A stretch of DNA of 64,000 nucleotides from Martinezella tropici. Lineage in GTDB: Bacteria; Pseudomonadota; Alphaproteobacteria; Rhizobiales; Rhizobiaceae. The translations under genes were made by a program, and so were the position numbers. Numbering within the stretch: the stretch's first letter is position 1; every line of letters starts with the position of its first letter. The stretch is from positions 496,001-560,000 of the forward strand of contig JUHI01000001.1 in NCBI GenBank assembly GCA_000799755.1. Direction: 5' to 3'. Positions 16,534 to 25,248 of the stretch are shown piece by piece. The notes under the pieces are model-generated. The model saw nothing but the letters and a program-made list of their open reading frames with translations, was not told the DNA's origin and searched no databases.

Positions 16534-16947
16534 ATGCTGACGATCGGCGATCTATCCAAGCGGACCGGCGTGAAAGTGCCGACGATCCGTTATTACGAGC
16601 AGATGGGGCTGATCTCGGAGCCCGAGCGCAGTGAGGGTAATCAGCGGCGCTATTCCAAGACGGATCTGGAGCGCCTCGCCTTCATCCGCCATGGCCGCGA
16701 TCTGGGCCTGACCATCGATGCCATCAAGGAGCTGATCTCGCTCAGCCAGCATCCGGACCGTCCCTGCGTCGGCGCCGACCGCATCGCCAAGGAGCACCTG
16801 GAAGATGTGCGCATCAAGATCGCACAGCTGAAGAGGCTGGAGCATGAGCTCGAACGCATCGTCTCGCATTGCGACGGCCACAGCATCGAAGACTGCTATG
16901 TGATCCGTGCGCTCTCCGATCACGGGCTATGCGAACACGAGCACTAA
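16534..16947 (+). CDS. MerR family metal-responsive regulator
   Basis: The 137-aa regulator has the MerR winged-helix N-terminus (LTIGDLSKRTGVKVPTIRYYEQMGLI, cut here by family convention to the first 25 residues) and a dimerisation helix. Cys78, Cys113, Cys121 and a C-terminal Cys133 followed by His residues give a metal-binding pattern close to ZntR (C79, C114/115, C124), so a divalent soft metal such as Zn, Cd or Pb is likely. There is no efflux gene downstream; the nearest transporter is dmeF on the other strand, which has its own DmeR. Its target is therefore unclear. Confidence 0.87.
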   Translation: MLTIGDLSKRTGVKVPTIRYYEQMGLISEPERSEGNQRRYSKTDLERLAFIRHGRDLGLTIDAIKELISLSQHPDRPCVGADRIAKEHLEDVRIKIAQLKRLEHELERIVSHCDGHSIEDCYVIRALSDHGLCEHEH

Positions 16948-17070
16948 GCCCCCATTGACAAATCCGCTGAAGCGGATCATTGATGCGCCCATGATCACGC
17001 ACGCGCTCCACAACTGCTCGTATTTTTGGCTGTACCTGTAAGGGGCGGCCAAGACAGATCATATGTCAAC

Positions 17071-17096
17071 AAGCCGCCGTCAGGCGGCTTTGTTGT
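17071..17096 (+). terminator. Terminator-like hairpin after the MerR gene
   Basis: An 8-bp perfect stem AAGCCGCC/GGCGGCTT with loop GTCA is followed by TGTTGT. The T tract is weak. It lies between the MerR gene and the acetyltransferase gene. Confidence 0.5.
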
Positions 17097-17144
17097 ATCG
17101 GCAGCGTCCTGACGGCTCATCTGAAAAACAAGGACGCAAATGCC

Positions 17145-17633
17145 ATGCTAGACGATAGCGACATCTCACTTCTTCGACCGCCTGTTCTGACCATTCGCAA
17201 CGCACAGCCGCGCGACCTGCCTGAGCTCAACGACATGATCCGGCTTCTCGCCGACCATCACGGCGACCCCTCCGGCACGACGCCCGAGCAGCTCGAGCGC
17301 GATCTTTTCGGCCCGGTACCGTGGATCACGGCGCTCGTTGCCGAAGGCGAACATGGTCTGCTTGGCTACGCCATCCTCGTGCCGCTCTACAAGGCGCAGG
17401 AAGGCCAGCGCGGCATGGATCTGCACCATCTCTTCGTGCGCGACGGCCACCGCGGCCACGGCGTCGGACAGCATCTTGTCGACCGCGCCCGCGATATCGC
17501 CCGCAAGGCCGGCTGCAGCTACCTTTCAGTCGGCGCCGCGACAGGCAACTTCCAGGCCCACCGCTTCTACGAAAACATGGATTTCAAGCCGCGTCCGGTC
17601 ACCGGTATGCGCTACCTGCAGGCTCTGGCCTGA
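17145..17633 (+). CDS. GNAT family N-acetyltransferase
   Basis: The 162-aa single GNAT domain has an N-terminal LTIRNAQPRDLPELNDMI stretch, the beta4 strand MDLHHLFVRDGHRGHGVG with the acetyl-CoA pyrophosphate loop (RDGHRGHGVGQHL), and the AGCSYLSVGAATGN-AHRFYENMDF tail. The acceptor substrate is unknown. It is monocistronic, with the MerR gene's terminator-like hairpin upstream and a convergent C39-like gene downstream. Confidence 0.88.
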   Translation: MLDDSDISLLRPPVLTIRNAQPRDLPELNDMIRLLADHHGDPSGTTPEQLERDLFGPVPWITALVAEGEHGLLGYAILVPLYKAQEGQRGMDLHHLFVRDGHRGHGVGQHLVDRARDIARKAGCSYLSVGAATGNFQAHRFYENMDFKPRPVTGMRYLQALA

Positions 17634-17704
17634 TGCCGGCCTTTAAAGGGATCGCCATTGAAGACTGATTTTTAGAGCGTTTCCGCCGCTGTGCCTGGAA
17701 ATGC

Positions 17705-18337
17705 TTAGCGATCAATGGCGATCCCGCGGCCTGCAAAGAACTTCTCGAATGTCTCCAGCGGCATCTCCACATTCTCGCGCGTCGCATCGATGTGACCGGA
17801 CGGATTGTGGAAGCGGATATTCTTTCCGTCGACGGCCGTCACCAGCACGAGATGGCCGCCCTTGGCCGGCGGCTCGGTCTCGGGCCAACGGATCGAATGG
17901 TGCACCGACGCGATGAAAAACTCCGATTGCACGAGGATATCTGCGATATCAAAGGCGGAAACGCCGGTTAAAACCCTTGCATTCAGATCGTAGCGATCCC
18001 GCACGAAGGGAACGAAGGGCGCGTAGATCAAGCCTTTGATCCGACCATCCGCCTCCTCGACATAGCCGCCATAATCCCGGCAAACCATGGCGAGATCCAT
18101 GATCGGCACCGCCTTGCCCGTTCGGGCGGCAAGCACCACCTTCAGGCAGGCCATGCCGCAGAGGTTGCCGGCCCAGCGCGCATAGTCCTCGACGCTGCCG
18201 GCTCCGGAAGACGCCCAGAGCGGGTCCTTCAGCAAGGCCGTATGCGCCCCCTCCGCCACGACCGCCAGCGTCATATCGGGCGTTTCCCACTGGCTGAAAT
18301 ACGGAACCTTTCGCGTCACCCTTGCGTCCACGACCAC
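17705..18337 (-). CDS. C39-like papain-fold cysteine peptidase family protein
   Basis: The 210-aa protein has the C39-type layout: catalytic Cys60 in NLCGMACLK, His162 in KGGHLVLVTAV and an Asn178 or Asp in FHNPSGHID. An early VPYFSQWETPDMT block is common to this group. There is no signal peptide and no ABC transporter domain, so it is the stand-alone C39_2-like form of unknown substrate. Its last codons overlap the right arm of a 14-bp inverted repeat (17648-17661 with 17712-17725). Confidence 0.75.
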   Translation of the reverse strand: MVVDARVTRKVPYFSQWETPDMTLAVVAEGAHTALLKDPLWASSGAGSVEDYARWAGNLCGMACLKVVLAARTGKAVPIMDLAMVCRDYGGYVEEADGRIKGLIYAPFVPFVRDRYDLNARVLTGVSAFDIADILVQSEFFIASVHHSIRWPETEPPAKGGHLVLVTAVDGKNIRFHNPSGHIDATRENVEMPLETFEKFFAGRGIAIDR

Positions 18338-18644
18338 CCTCTCCCTTTGTCGAATCCCACGCTGTCGCGGCTATAAGCTTTCTCGGAAATGCGCTGGAAA
18401 AATGGCTGTCGGCTTGGAGCTACGATTAAAGCTGCGCTTTGAAACGGGGCTCACATTCGATGGCGTCGACTTTTTGTGGTCGTCCAGCCCATCGACTAAG
18501 ACAAGAAGCGGAAGCAATCGACGGCTAATGACAAACGATGAAAGCCATTGACGAGATGCATCTGATGCGTGCAACATAAAGACAATTAATATAATAGGTA
18601 GAGATGCACCATCACTACACGGATATGAGGGTCATTTATATATT
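18338..18644. other. AT-richer intergenic region upstream of the orphan AAA gene
   Basis: No gene is seen. The sequence becomes visibly AT-richer from about 18540. It contains a perfect TATAAT at 18590-18595 without a good -35, and a TTGACG at about 18548. GAGGG at 18626-18630 could serve as a distant ribosome-binding site for the AAA gene. The change of composition marks a likely junction of acquired DNA. Confidence 0.5.
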
Positions 18645-20129
18645 ATGAGCTCCACATCGGACGCATTGACAGCTTGGAATATACTTACTCGAACAATTAT
18701 TCAGTTTAAGATGGAAACGCCGACATTAGCACAAGATCCCAATTTGGAGAACTTTGACCGCGCAATGGAGCTTGGAGCCGGCGTTCTCCTGAGCTTAATT
18801 TGTTCTGCAAATGGCCCCGTCGGCGGCATTGAATCAGTCTTAATCAACACAATCCTCCGGACAGAAAATACGACGGAATACTACAACAATATTTTGAATA
18901 ACGCGAAAAGTCGAGATTCCCTGCATAATACTGTCATTTCCCTATTCACACCCATGATGCAGCTAGCAGCAAACTGGCAGATTTCTCAGACAGGCGACTA
19001 TGCCGCAGCGAACGATCTCGTTGTTCCTACTGTGGAAAAGATGGCATATGCACTTTTTCTTGCTGACAACACCATAGATCAGCAGGAACTCAACGAGCTT
19101 TCCAAGATTACTGGACCACTTCGAAGCATTGCCCAGGGAATGGAAGCCGAACTGAAAGCAAAGAGGACGGCATTAGAGCTCCCCGCTGCTACGAATTTCC
19201 CTACCCCTTCAAATGCTCCCACCAGCGCTAGCGGCAATAAGACGATCAGAAGCAATGGCGAAGACAACTTGGAAACGTGCCTACAAGAATTGCACGGCCT
19301 TGTCGGATTGCAAAACGTCAAGATGGAAATCGAAAACCTCATCAATCTTGCAAAGATCATATCCCTTCGCCGGAATAAGATGTTGCCTATTCCAAACGTG
19401 ACCTTTCATTTGGTCTTTACCGGCAACCCGGGAACAGGGAAAACGACAGTCGCACGTTTGATTTCGAGGATATATCAGCACTTGGGACTGGTATCCAAAG
19501 GCCATCTGGTTGAAGTTGACCGATCCGGGCTCGTTGCCGGTTTCGTCGGCCAAACTGCTGTTAAAGTGCGTGGTGTCGTCGACAATGCAACTGGAGGAAT
19601 TTTATTTGTCGATGAAGCCTACGCGCTTACTAGCCGTTCCGAGAATGATTACGGGTCGGAGGCCATCGAAACTCTTCTAAAGCTGATGGAAGACCGGCGC
19701 GATGATCTTGTGGTGATTGTCGCCGGATACACGGACAAAATGACCGAGTTTCTGGACGCGAATCCGGGACTGCGATCGCGATTTCCAAGGATCATCGAGT
19801 TTCCTAACTATACCGCAGAGGAGATGGTCGAGATATTCATGCGGATGACCCGGAAAGATCGCTACGAAATCGGCCCCGATGCACAAGCGTTGATACTGGA
19901 TACGTTCCAGACTCGTTGCAATTCCAAGCCCTCCACGTTCGCAAACGCACGTGAGGTCAGAAATCTATTCGAACGAATAATTATGATGCAAGCGAACAGG
20001 ATAGCTAGTGCATCGCAGCTTACCGAAACAGAACTTGTCACTCTTATCCGCCGCGACATTGAATTGGCAATTGCCTCGCTCATCAATGAATTAGACCCCA
20101 ATGCAGGGGCTGCACTGTTTGGCAATTGA
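18645..20129 (+). CDS. CbbX/SpoVK-type AAA+ ATPase with possible TerB-like N-terminal half
   Basis: The 494-aa protein has a C-terminal AAA+ domain (about 215-480) with Walker A G260-NPGTGKT (to T267), Walker B ILFVDEAYAL (D323, E324), sensor 1 VIVAGYTDKM and Arg finger in NPGLRSRFPRI (R377/R379). This is the CbbX/SpoVK/EccA clade. The first 170 residues are helical and carry DNTIDQQELNELSKI, resembling the acidic metal-binding helix pair of TerB; a Ser/Pro-rich linker (180-205) joins the halves. The gene is AT-richer than its neighbours and stands alone between housekeeping genes, so horizontal acquisition is likely. It is far from any RuBisCO gene, so a CbbX role is unlikely. The job is unknown; stress or anti-phage functions are possible. 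Confidence 0.8.
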   Translation: MSSTSDALTAWNILTRTIIQFKMETPTLAQDPNLENFDRAMELGAGVLLSLICSANGPVGGIESVLINTILRTENTTEYYNNILNNAKSRDSLHNTVISLFTPMMQLAANWQISQTGDYAAANDLVVPTVEKMAYALFLADNTIDQQELNELSKITGPLRSIAQGMEAELKAKRTALELPAATNFPTPSNAPTSASGNKTIRSNGEDNLETCLQELHGLVGLQNVKMEIENLINLAKIISLRRNKMLPIPNVTFHLVFTGNPGTGKTTVARLISRIYQHLGLVSKGHLVEVDRSGLVAGFVGQTAVKVRGVVDNATGGILFVDEAYALTSRSENDYGSEAIETLLKLMEDRRDDLVVIVAGYTDKMTEFLDANPGLRSRFPRIIEFPNYTAEEMVEIFMRMTRKDRYEIGPDAQALILDTFQTRCNSKPSTFANAREVRNLFERIIMMQANRIASASQLTETELVTLIRRDIELAIASLINELDPNAGAALFGN

Positions 20130-20184
20130 AATCATTGATCCCCATTAGCCTGTTGCTTTGATCATTCAGGGCTCATGGCATCCT

Positions 20185-21096
20185 TTACCGTGCCGGTAGC
20201 GCCTTCAGATAGGCTGCGATCGCCTCACGATCGGTTGCGGGCAGATGGGCGATGTTCTGCTGGACTTCGGCCATCGAGCCGCCGGCGGAATCATAGTCGG
20301 GGGTAAAACCGGTTTCGAGGTAATTGGCGATATCGCCGGCGCTCCAGCTGCCGATGGCCTTGGAACCGGGTGTGATGTCCGGGATCTGGCCCTTGCCTTC
20401 AGGATTGGGCGCACCGGCCAGCCATTGGCCGCTCACGAAACCGCCGAGACTGTCGCGCGGCGTATGGCATTCGCCGCAATGGCCAGGCCCTTCCACCAGA
20501 TATTGTCCGCGCCTGACCTTCTCGCTCGCATTGGCAAGGACGACGCGCGGCTGGTCGTTGAGATAGAGGAACTTCCAAACACCGATCGCCAACCGGATGT
20601 CGAACGGAAACGGCAGCTCGTGTGGCGGGGCGACGTTGTCGCTCTTCGGCAGCGTCTTCAGGAAACCCCACAGATCATTGATATCCTTGTCGCTCATGCG
20701 GGTGTAGGAGCCATAGGGAAAGGACGGGTAGAGATGCTCGCCCTGTCTGCCGACGCCCTGCTTCATGGCGTTGCCGAAATCGGCAAGCGTCCAGCTGCCA
20801 AGCCCGGCTTTTTCGTCCGGCGAGATGTTCGGCACGTGGAAGGTACCGAAAGGACTGGTGAGCGCCAGACCGCCCGAAAGCACCAGCTTGGCGTCACCCT
20901 GCGCGCCCGGCGCGGCGTGACAGCTCGTACAGCCGCCGGCCCAGAAGACCATCTCGCCATTCTTGACATCGGGAGTGCCAAGATCGGCCCAGTGACTCGC
21001 AGGCAAAGGCGACGGCGCGGTCACCACATAGAATGCGCCGCATCCAAGAACGATCACGCCGAAAAGACAAAGCAGCCACCGAATAAACCTTGCCAT
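20185..21096 (-). CDS. Membrane-anchored diheme c-type cytochrome
   Basis: The 303-aa protein has an N-terminal membrane anchor (residues 6-26) and two heme c sites, CTSCH at 56-60 and CGECH at 207-211, each in a cytochrome c domain with distal Met candidates. It is periplasmic and resembles the cytochrome subunits that accept electrons from alcohol, aldehyde or sugar dehydrogenases. The start at 21096 opens with MARFIRWLLCLF; upstream in-frame sequence is unlike a signal. No dehydrogenase gene is adjacent. A cytochrome c' gene follows upstream on the same strand. Confidence 0.88.
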   Translation of the reverse strand: MARFIRWLLCLFGVIVLGCGAFYVVTAPSPLPASHWADLGTPDVKNGEMVFWAGGCTSCHAAPGAQGDAKLVLSGGLALTSPFGTFHVPNISPDEKAGLGSWTLADFGNAMKQGVGRQGEHLYPSFPYGSYTRMSDKDINDLWGFLKTLPKSDNVAPPHELPFPFDIRLAIGVWKFLYLNDQPRVVLANASEKVRRGQYLVEGPGHCGECHTPRDSLGGFVSGQWLAGAPNPEGKGQIPDITPGSKAIGSWSAGDIANYLETGFTPDYDSAGGSMAEVQQNIAHLPATDREAIAAYLKALPAR

Positions 21097-21296
21097 CACA
21101 ACGCCCCCTTCCGACTCCAAAACCACTATACTCCGCACCGGTCGGAGAACCGATGCGAAGCCGAAACCAATATTCGGAACCCTTCCGCTTCCCTCGAATC
21201 GCGAAAACGCCCCATCCATCTATCTCTACGCAATTTCGCCAGGAGAGCCGCCATGCGCCTTTCCTGGCGTTGCATCAGACGAGGCCGACCTACCGC

Positions 21297-21740
21297 TTAG
21301 TCCTTCTTGATGCGGTAGGCCTGATGACAGGCGCCGCAGCTACCGCCGAGCGTTTTCAGCGTCGCGCCGACACCGGCCTTGTCGGCAGGAAGCTGGGCAA
21401 GCGCCGTCTCGGCATCGGTGGAAAGCTTGGCGGCGTGCGCCTTGAAGTCATCGAGATTGTCCCAGATCTTCGGATTGACCTCGGCATCGTTCTTGTCGCT
21501 TTGCGGATTGAACTGGTCCGGGAAGGCCTTGGCGGTTTCGGCGATCGTGGTCAAAGACGCCTTGACGATATCGGCATCATAGGGCTTGTCGCCCTTGGCA
21601 ATCGCGCCGAGAGCCCCCGTGGCGCCGCCGATCTTCTTCATCATACCGATGCGGGCGTCATGCGTGCCGTCGGCTGCGACGACCGAACCCAGTGCGATGC
21701 CGGCCAGAGCCGTCGCCATCACAATCGCTTTCCACTTCAT
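21297..21740 (-). CDS. Cytochrome c' / c556 family protein
   Basis: The 147-aa protein has a Sec signal (KWKAIVMATALAGIALGSVVA) and one C-terminal heme site CGACH at 135-139, the placement typical of four-helix-bundle cytochromes c' and c556. Such proteins are periplasmic; cytochromes c' bind NO. It lies 200 nt upstream of the diheme cytochrome on the same strand and may be co-expressed. A GGAGAACGAA ribosome-binding region precedes the ATG. Confidence 0.9.
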   Translation of the reverse strand: MKWKAIVMATALAGIALGSVVAADGTHDARIGMMKKIGGATGALGAIAKGDKPYDADIVKASLTTIAETAKAFPDQFNPQSDKNDAEVNPKIWDNLDDFKAHAAKLSTDAETALAQLPADKAGVGATLKTLGGSCGACHQAYRIKKD

Positions 21741-21904
21741 TTCGTTCTCCTACCTCTCCGAGTGATCAAGACCGTCTATGCGGCCGGCGCGTGATTACGG
21801 CGACATGTTTGCCGGTTTCCTTTCCGGCAATGAAGTCACAAAGTGGTGAGAGCCAAGTGAAATCAGTGTCATGCTGCCGACACACTCATTCGCCGCATCG
21901 ACCC

Positions 21905-22540
21905 TCACGCCATTTTCAAACCCTCCCAGACCGTGAATATGGAAACCGCGACCAACAGCAGCCCGGCTGCACGACCGGCAAAGGCGGTTGCCTTCGGATT
22001 GGCGACCAGCAGGTCGCGGCTGTGCCCGGCAGTGACGGCAAGAGCTCCATAGATGGCAAATTGCGTTGCGATGGTCATCGCTCCCATGATGACTGCCTGT
22101 ATCCACATCGGGCCATAGTCCGGCTTCAGGAATTGCGGATAGACGGCAAAGATGAAGAGATAGGCCTTTGGATTGATGAGGCAAGTCACAGCACCTTGCC
22201 GGAAGGCTTTCCAGGCGGAACGGCTGCCGGCCGGTCCCTCGCCGCCCACGGTGATCGAACTGCGCATCAGCGTGTAACCGATGTAGGCCATATAGGCTCC
22301 ACCGATAACAAGCAGCGGATTGAAGAGGACGGGCACGAAATGCATCAGCAGGCCGATGCCGACGGCACCGTTCAGCGAATGCACCGCGCCGCCGAGCATG
22401 ATACCGCCCGTCGCGGCTAGGCCGCGATTGCTGCCGCCGGTCAAGGAATTGGCGAGCACAAACAGCATGTCCATGCCCGGCACGATGATGATGCCTAAGA
22501 GAAGAATGAAGAAAAGCCAGAGATTTTCTGCGTAGCCCAT
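21905..22540 (-). CDS. LysE/RhtB family amino acid exporter
   Basis: The 211-aa inner membrane protein has six predicted helices. The family start AENLWLFFILLLGIIIVPG and the GGSNRGLAATGGIMLG loop are present, with NPKAYLFIFAVYPQF in the middle. Substrate is probably an amino acid or homoserine lactone, but cannot be read. It is divergent from a YafY/WYL regulator with 128 nt between starts, so that regulator is a candidate for its control. Confidence 0.9.
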   Translation of the reverse strand: MGYAENLWLFFILLLGIIIVPGMDMLFVLANSLTGGSNRGLAATGGIMLGGAVHSLNGAVGIGLLMHFVPVLFNPLLVIGGAYMAYIGYTLMRSSITVGGEGPAGSRSAWKAFRQGAVTCLINPKAYLFIFAVYPQFLKPDYGPMWIQAVIMGAMTIATQFAIYGALAVTAGHSRDLLVANPKATAFAGRAAGLLLVAVSIFTVWEGLKMA

Positions 22541-22668
22541 GTCAGTTGCCTATCGATCTCTCCATGAAGTCCGGAGAGGAAATTGTTGATTTTCAGGCGA
22601 ATAGGCGATCTTATAAAGAGATCCAACTGACGGGGTATTGTCAGTAGCCTTCATCTTCGAGGCAAGAA

Positions 22669-23370
22669 ATGCGCAAGGCGTCACGCCTTTTCGAGATCAT
22701 CCAGATCCTGCGACTGGCCAAAAAGCCGGTGACGGGCGCCGATATTGCCGGCCGGCTGGAGGTGACCGTGCGCTCGGTTTATCGCGATATCGCCGCGCTG
22801 CAGGCGATGCGCGTGCCGATCGAGGGCGAGCGCGGCATCGGCTACATCTTGCGGCCCGGCTTCGACCTGCCGCCGCTGATGTTTTCGATCGAGGAAATGG
22901 AGGCGATCGTGCTGTCGCTGGCGCTGCTGGAGCGCACAGGAGATGCGGAGCTGAAGCAGGCGGCCAAGCGCGTCACCGCCAAGATCGCCGCCGCCGTGCC
23001 GCCGCCGCTGCGCCAGACCCTCGATGCCAATGCGCTGCATGCCTGGGGCTTTGCAGCACCTTCGGCTTCGGCCATCGATCTTTCGCTGGTGCGCCGCGCC
23101 ATTCGCGACGAGGAGAAGCTCGATCTAGCCTATCGCGATGAGCTCGGCCGCGCCACCGAGCGCATCATCCGACCGATTGCGCTGATCTATTACTCCGAAA
23201 CCGCCAATATCGTCGCCTGGTGCGAGCTACGCCAGGCGATCCGCAATTTCCGCAGCGACCGGATCGAGGATTGCCAGCCGACCGGGCTCTGGTTCAAGGG
23301 TGAAGGCGACGGCCTGCGTCAAATCTGGGTCAATGGCTGGCAGATAAACACCCCAGCCGCTGCCGGCTGA
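22669..23370 (+). CDS. YafY family transcriptional regulator (HTH + WYL)
   Basis: The 233-aa regulator has a DeoR-like HTH_11 N-terminus (SRLFEIIQILRLAKKPVTGA, VTVRSVYRDIAALQAM) and a C-terminal WYL domain (LIYYSETANIVAWCELRQAIRNFRSDRIE, given in part: WCELRQAIRNFRSDRI). WYL domains sense ligands, often nucleotides or amino sugars. It is divergent from the LysE exporter and convergent with an SDR gene. Confidence 0.9.
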   Translation: MRKASRLFEIIQILRLAKKPVTGADIAGRLEVTVRSVYRDIAALQAMRVPIEGERGIGYILRPGFDLPPLMFSIEEMEAIVLSLALLERTGDAELKQAAKRVTAKIAAAVPPPLRQTLDANALHAWGFAAPSASAIDLSLVRRAIRDEEKLDLAYRDELGRATERIIRPIALIYYSETANIVAWCELRQAIRNFRSDRIEDCQPTGLWFKGEGDGLRQIWVNGWQINTPAAAG

Positions 23371-23402
23371 GGTGTTCGAAAACTCGAAGATGTTTTCAAG
23401 CG

Positions 23403-24185
23403 TTAGACAACCATACCCCCCGAGACTTCGATGCGCTGGCCGTTGACCCAGCGGTTGTCGTCCGACAGCAGCGAGGCGATCATCGGGCCGATATCGTCGG
23501 GCAGACCCGCACGGCCGAGCGCCGTCATGGAAGCGACCATCCTGTTCACCTCCGGATTGTCGCGAACGATGCCGCCGCTGAAATCCGTCTGGATCGCGCC
23601 CGGCGCCACCGTGTTGGCCGTAATGCCGCGAGCGCCGAGCTCCTTGGCAAGATAACGCGTCAGCACCTCGACCGCGCCCTTCATGGCGGCATAGGCTGAC
23701 GAGCCTGGATTGCTGAAGCGGGCAAGGCCGGAGGAAATATTGACGATACGGCCACCGTCAACGATGTGCGGCAGCAGCTTCTGCGTCAGGAAGAAGACGC
23801 CCTTGAGATGGACGTTGTAGAGCTTGTCGAACTCGGCTTCCGTCGTTTCGGCGATGGAGGCATGATAGGAGGTGCCGGCATTGTTGACGAGAAAATCGAA
23901 ACGATCACGGCCCCATACCTGCTGCAGCGCGCGGCCGACCTCGGCAACGAAAGCGTCGAAGGACGCGACATTGCCGGCGTCGAGCTTCAGGGCCACGGCC
24001 TTTTGGCCGAGCGCTTCGATCTCGGCAACGGCACTGTCGGCTTCTGCCTTATTTGCGTTGTAGGTCAGGATGATATCGCCGCCGCGACGGGCGAGATGAA
24101 TGGCGGTATTGCGCCCGAGCCCCCGGCCGCCGCCGGTGATGATTGCAATCTTTGCCTTTGATTTATCGGTATTTCCCGTTGTCAT
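23403..24185 (-). CDS. SDR family oxidoreductase
   Basis: The 260-aa short-chain dehydrogenase/reductase has the cofactor loop TGGGRGLGRNTA, NNAG motif (LVNNAGTSYHA), catalytic Ser (NISSGLARF) and YAAMK (Tyr-x3-Lys), and a C-terminal GGMVV. Preference for NADP is likely from the Asn/Lys-rich end of beta2 (TYNANKAEAD). The substrate is unknown. It is divergent from an AraC-type regulator with 163 nt between starts, a common regulator/target pair in this family. Confidence 0.9.
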   Translation of the reverse strand: MTTGNTDKSKAKIAIITGGGRGLGRNTAIHLARRGGDIILTYNANKAEADSAVAEIEALGQKAVALKLDAGNVASFDAFVAEVGRALQQVWGRDRFDFLVNNAGTSYHASIAETTEAEFDKLYNVHLKGVFFLTQKLLPHIVDGGRIVNISSGLARFSNPGSSAYAAMKGAVEVLTRYLAKELGARGITANTVAPGAIQTDFSGGIVRDNPEVNRMVASMTALGRAGLPDDIGPMIASLLSDDNRWVNGQRIEVSGGMVV

Positions 24186-24348
24186 TGCCGTTCTCCAAGG
24201 AATGCTTGATGACGCAAAGTTACGCCCCGGGTGCCATTTCCTTGAATGCCGGAACTCTCGAATTTCTTGCCTATTCCTCCAACTGCCTTGTCGACCAGCC
24301 TGCCCCTGCTATGATGATGGAACGGCACCATGCCAAGGAGACCGACCC

Positions 24349-25245
24349 ATGTCGTCAGCCCTCAAGGACGCAATCACGCAATTCATCGACGCCAGCGATG
24401 GCGGCAACAACGGGCTGTATTCGACCGGCATCGACGGATTGCACATCATGCGCTCGACGGAGTTGAAGATGCCGCATGCGATGGTCTACAGGCCGGCGCT
24501 CTGCGTCATCGTTCAAGGCGCAAAGCAACTGATGCTAAACGACAGGGTGATCGACTATGCCGAAATGCAGGCCCTCATCATCAGCATAGAATTGCCCGCG
24601 GCTGGCAAGGTGGTCGAGGCAAGCGAGGAGAAGCCTTACATGGCGATCTCGCTCGAATTCGATGTCGGGATGATGCGCGAGGTGATGGAACAGCTCGACA
24701 AGCCGCCAAAGCCAACCGGCAACGCCGGTCTTGGCATCTTCGTCGAGAATCTCAGCCAGCCGCTTGCCGATTGCCTCGTACGATTGACCCGGATGCTGGC
24801 GACCCCAAGCGCCATTCCCGTGCTCTATCCCGCAATCATGCGGGAAATCTGCTTCTGGCTGCTCACCGGCCCGAATGGCGGCGAGGTGTGCAAGCTGGTA
24901 CTGCCGGATGGCCAGACACGACGCATCGCCGACGCCATTCGCCTGCTGCGCGATAATTTTGCAGAGCCCGTACGCATCGAGCAACTGGCGGCTGCCGCAC
25001 GCATGAGCCCCTCCTCCTTCCACCAGCATTTCAAGACGCTGACCTCGATGACCCCACTGCAATATCAGAAGCAGATGCGGCTGCTTGAAGCGCGTCGCCT
25101 GATGGTCGCAGGCCATGCGAATGTGGAGAGCGCCGCCTATCAGGTGGGTTATGAAAGCGCTTCGCAGTTCAGCCGGGAATATACCCGCATGTTCGGCACG
25201 CCGCCGAAGCGGGACGTGACCGAGATGCGGATGGCGGCGGAGTGA
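24349..25245 (+). CDS. AraC family transcriptional regulator (AraC_N type)
   Basis: The 298-aa protein has an N-terminal AraC_N cupin-like domain (MRSTELKMPHAMVYRPALC, VIVQGAKQLML) and a C-terminal AraC double HTH (VRIEQLAAAARMSPSSFHQHF and VESAAYQVGYESASQFSREY). Start ATG 24349 has AAGGAG upstream. It is divergent from the SDR gene, which is the likely target. It converges with the phosphoesterase gene, only 3 nt apart. Confidence 0.9.
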   Translation: MSSALKDAITQFIDASDGGNNGLYSTGIDGLHIMRSTELKMPHAMVYRPALCVIVQGAKQLMLNDRVIDYAEMQALIISIELPAAGKVVEASEEKPYMAISLEFDVGMMREVMEQLDKPPKPTGNAGLGIFVENLSQPLADCLVRLTRMLATPSAIPVLYPAIMREICFWLLTGPNGGEVCKLVLPDGQTRRIADAIRLLRDNFAEPVRIEQLAAAARMSPSSFHQHFKTLTSMTPLQYQKQMRLLEARRLMVAGHANVESAAYQVGYESASQFSREYTRMFGTPPKRDVTEMRMAAE

Positions 25246-25248
25246 GGC

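Noticed and set aside
18645..20129. RuBisCO activase CbbX
   Set aside because: The AAA domain is of the CbbX clade, but there is no cbb gene nearby and the N-terminal half is unlike CbbX.
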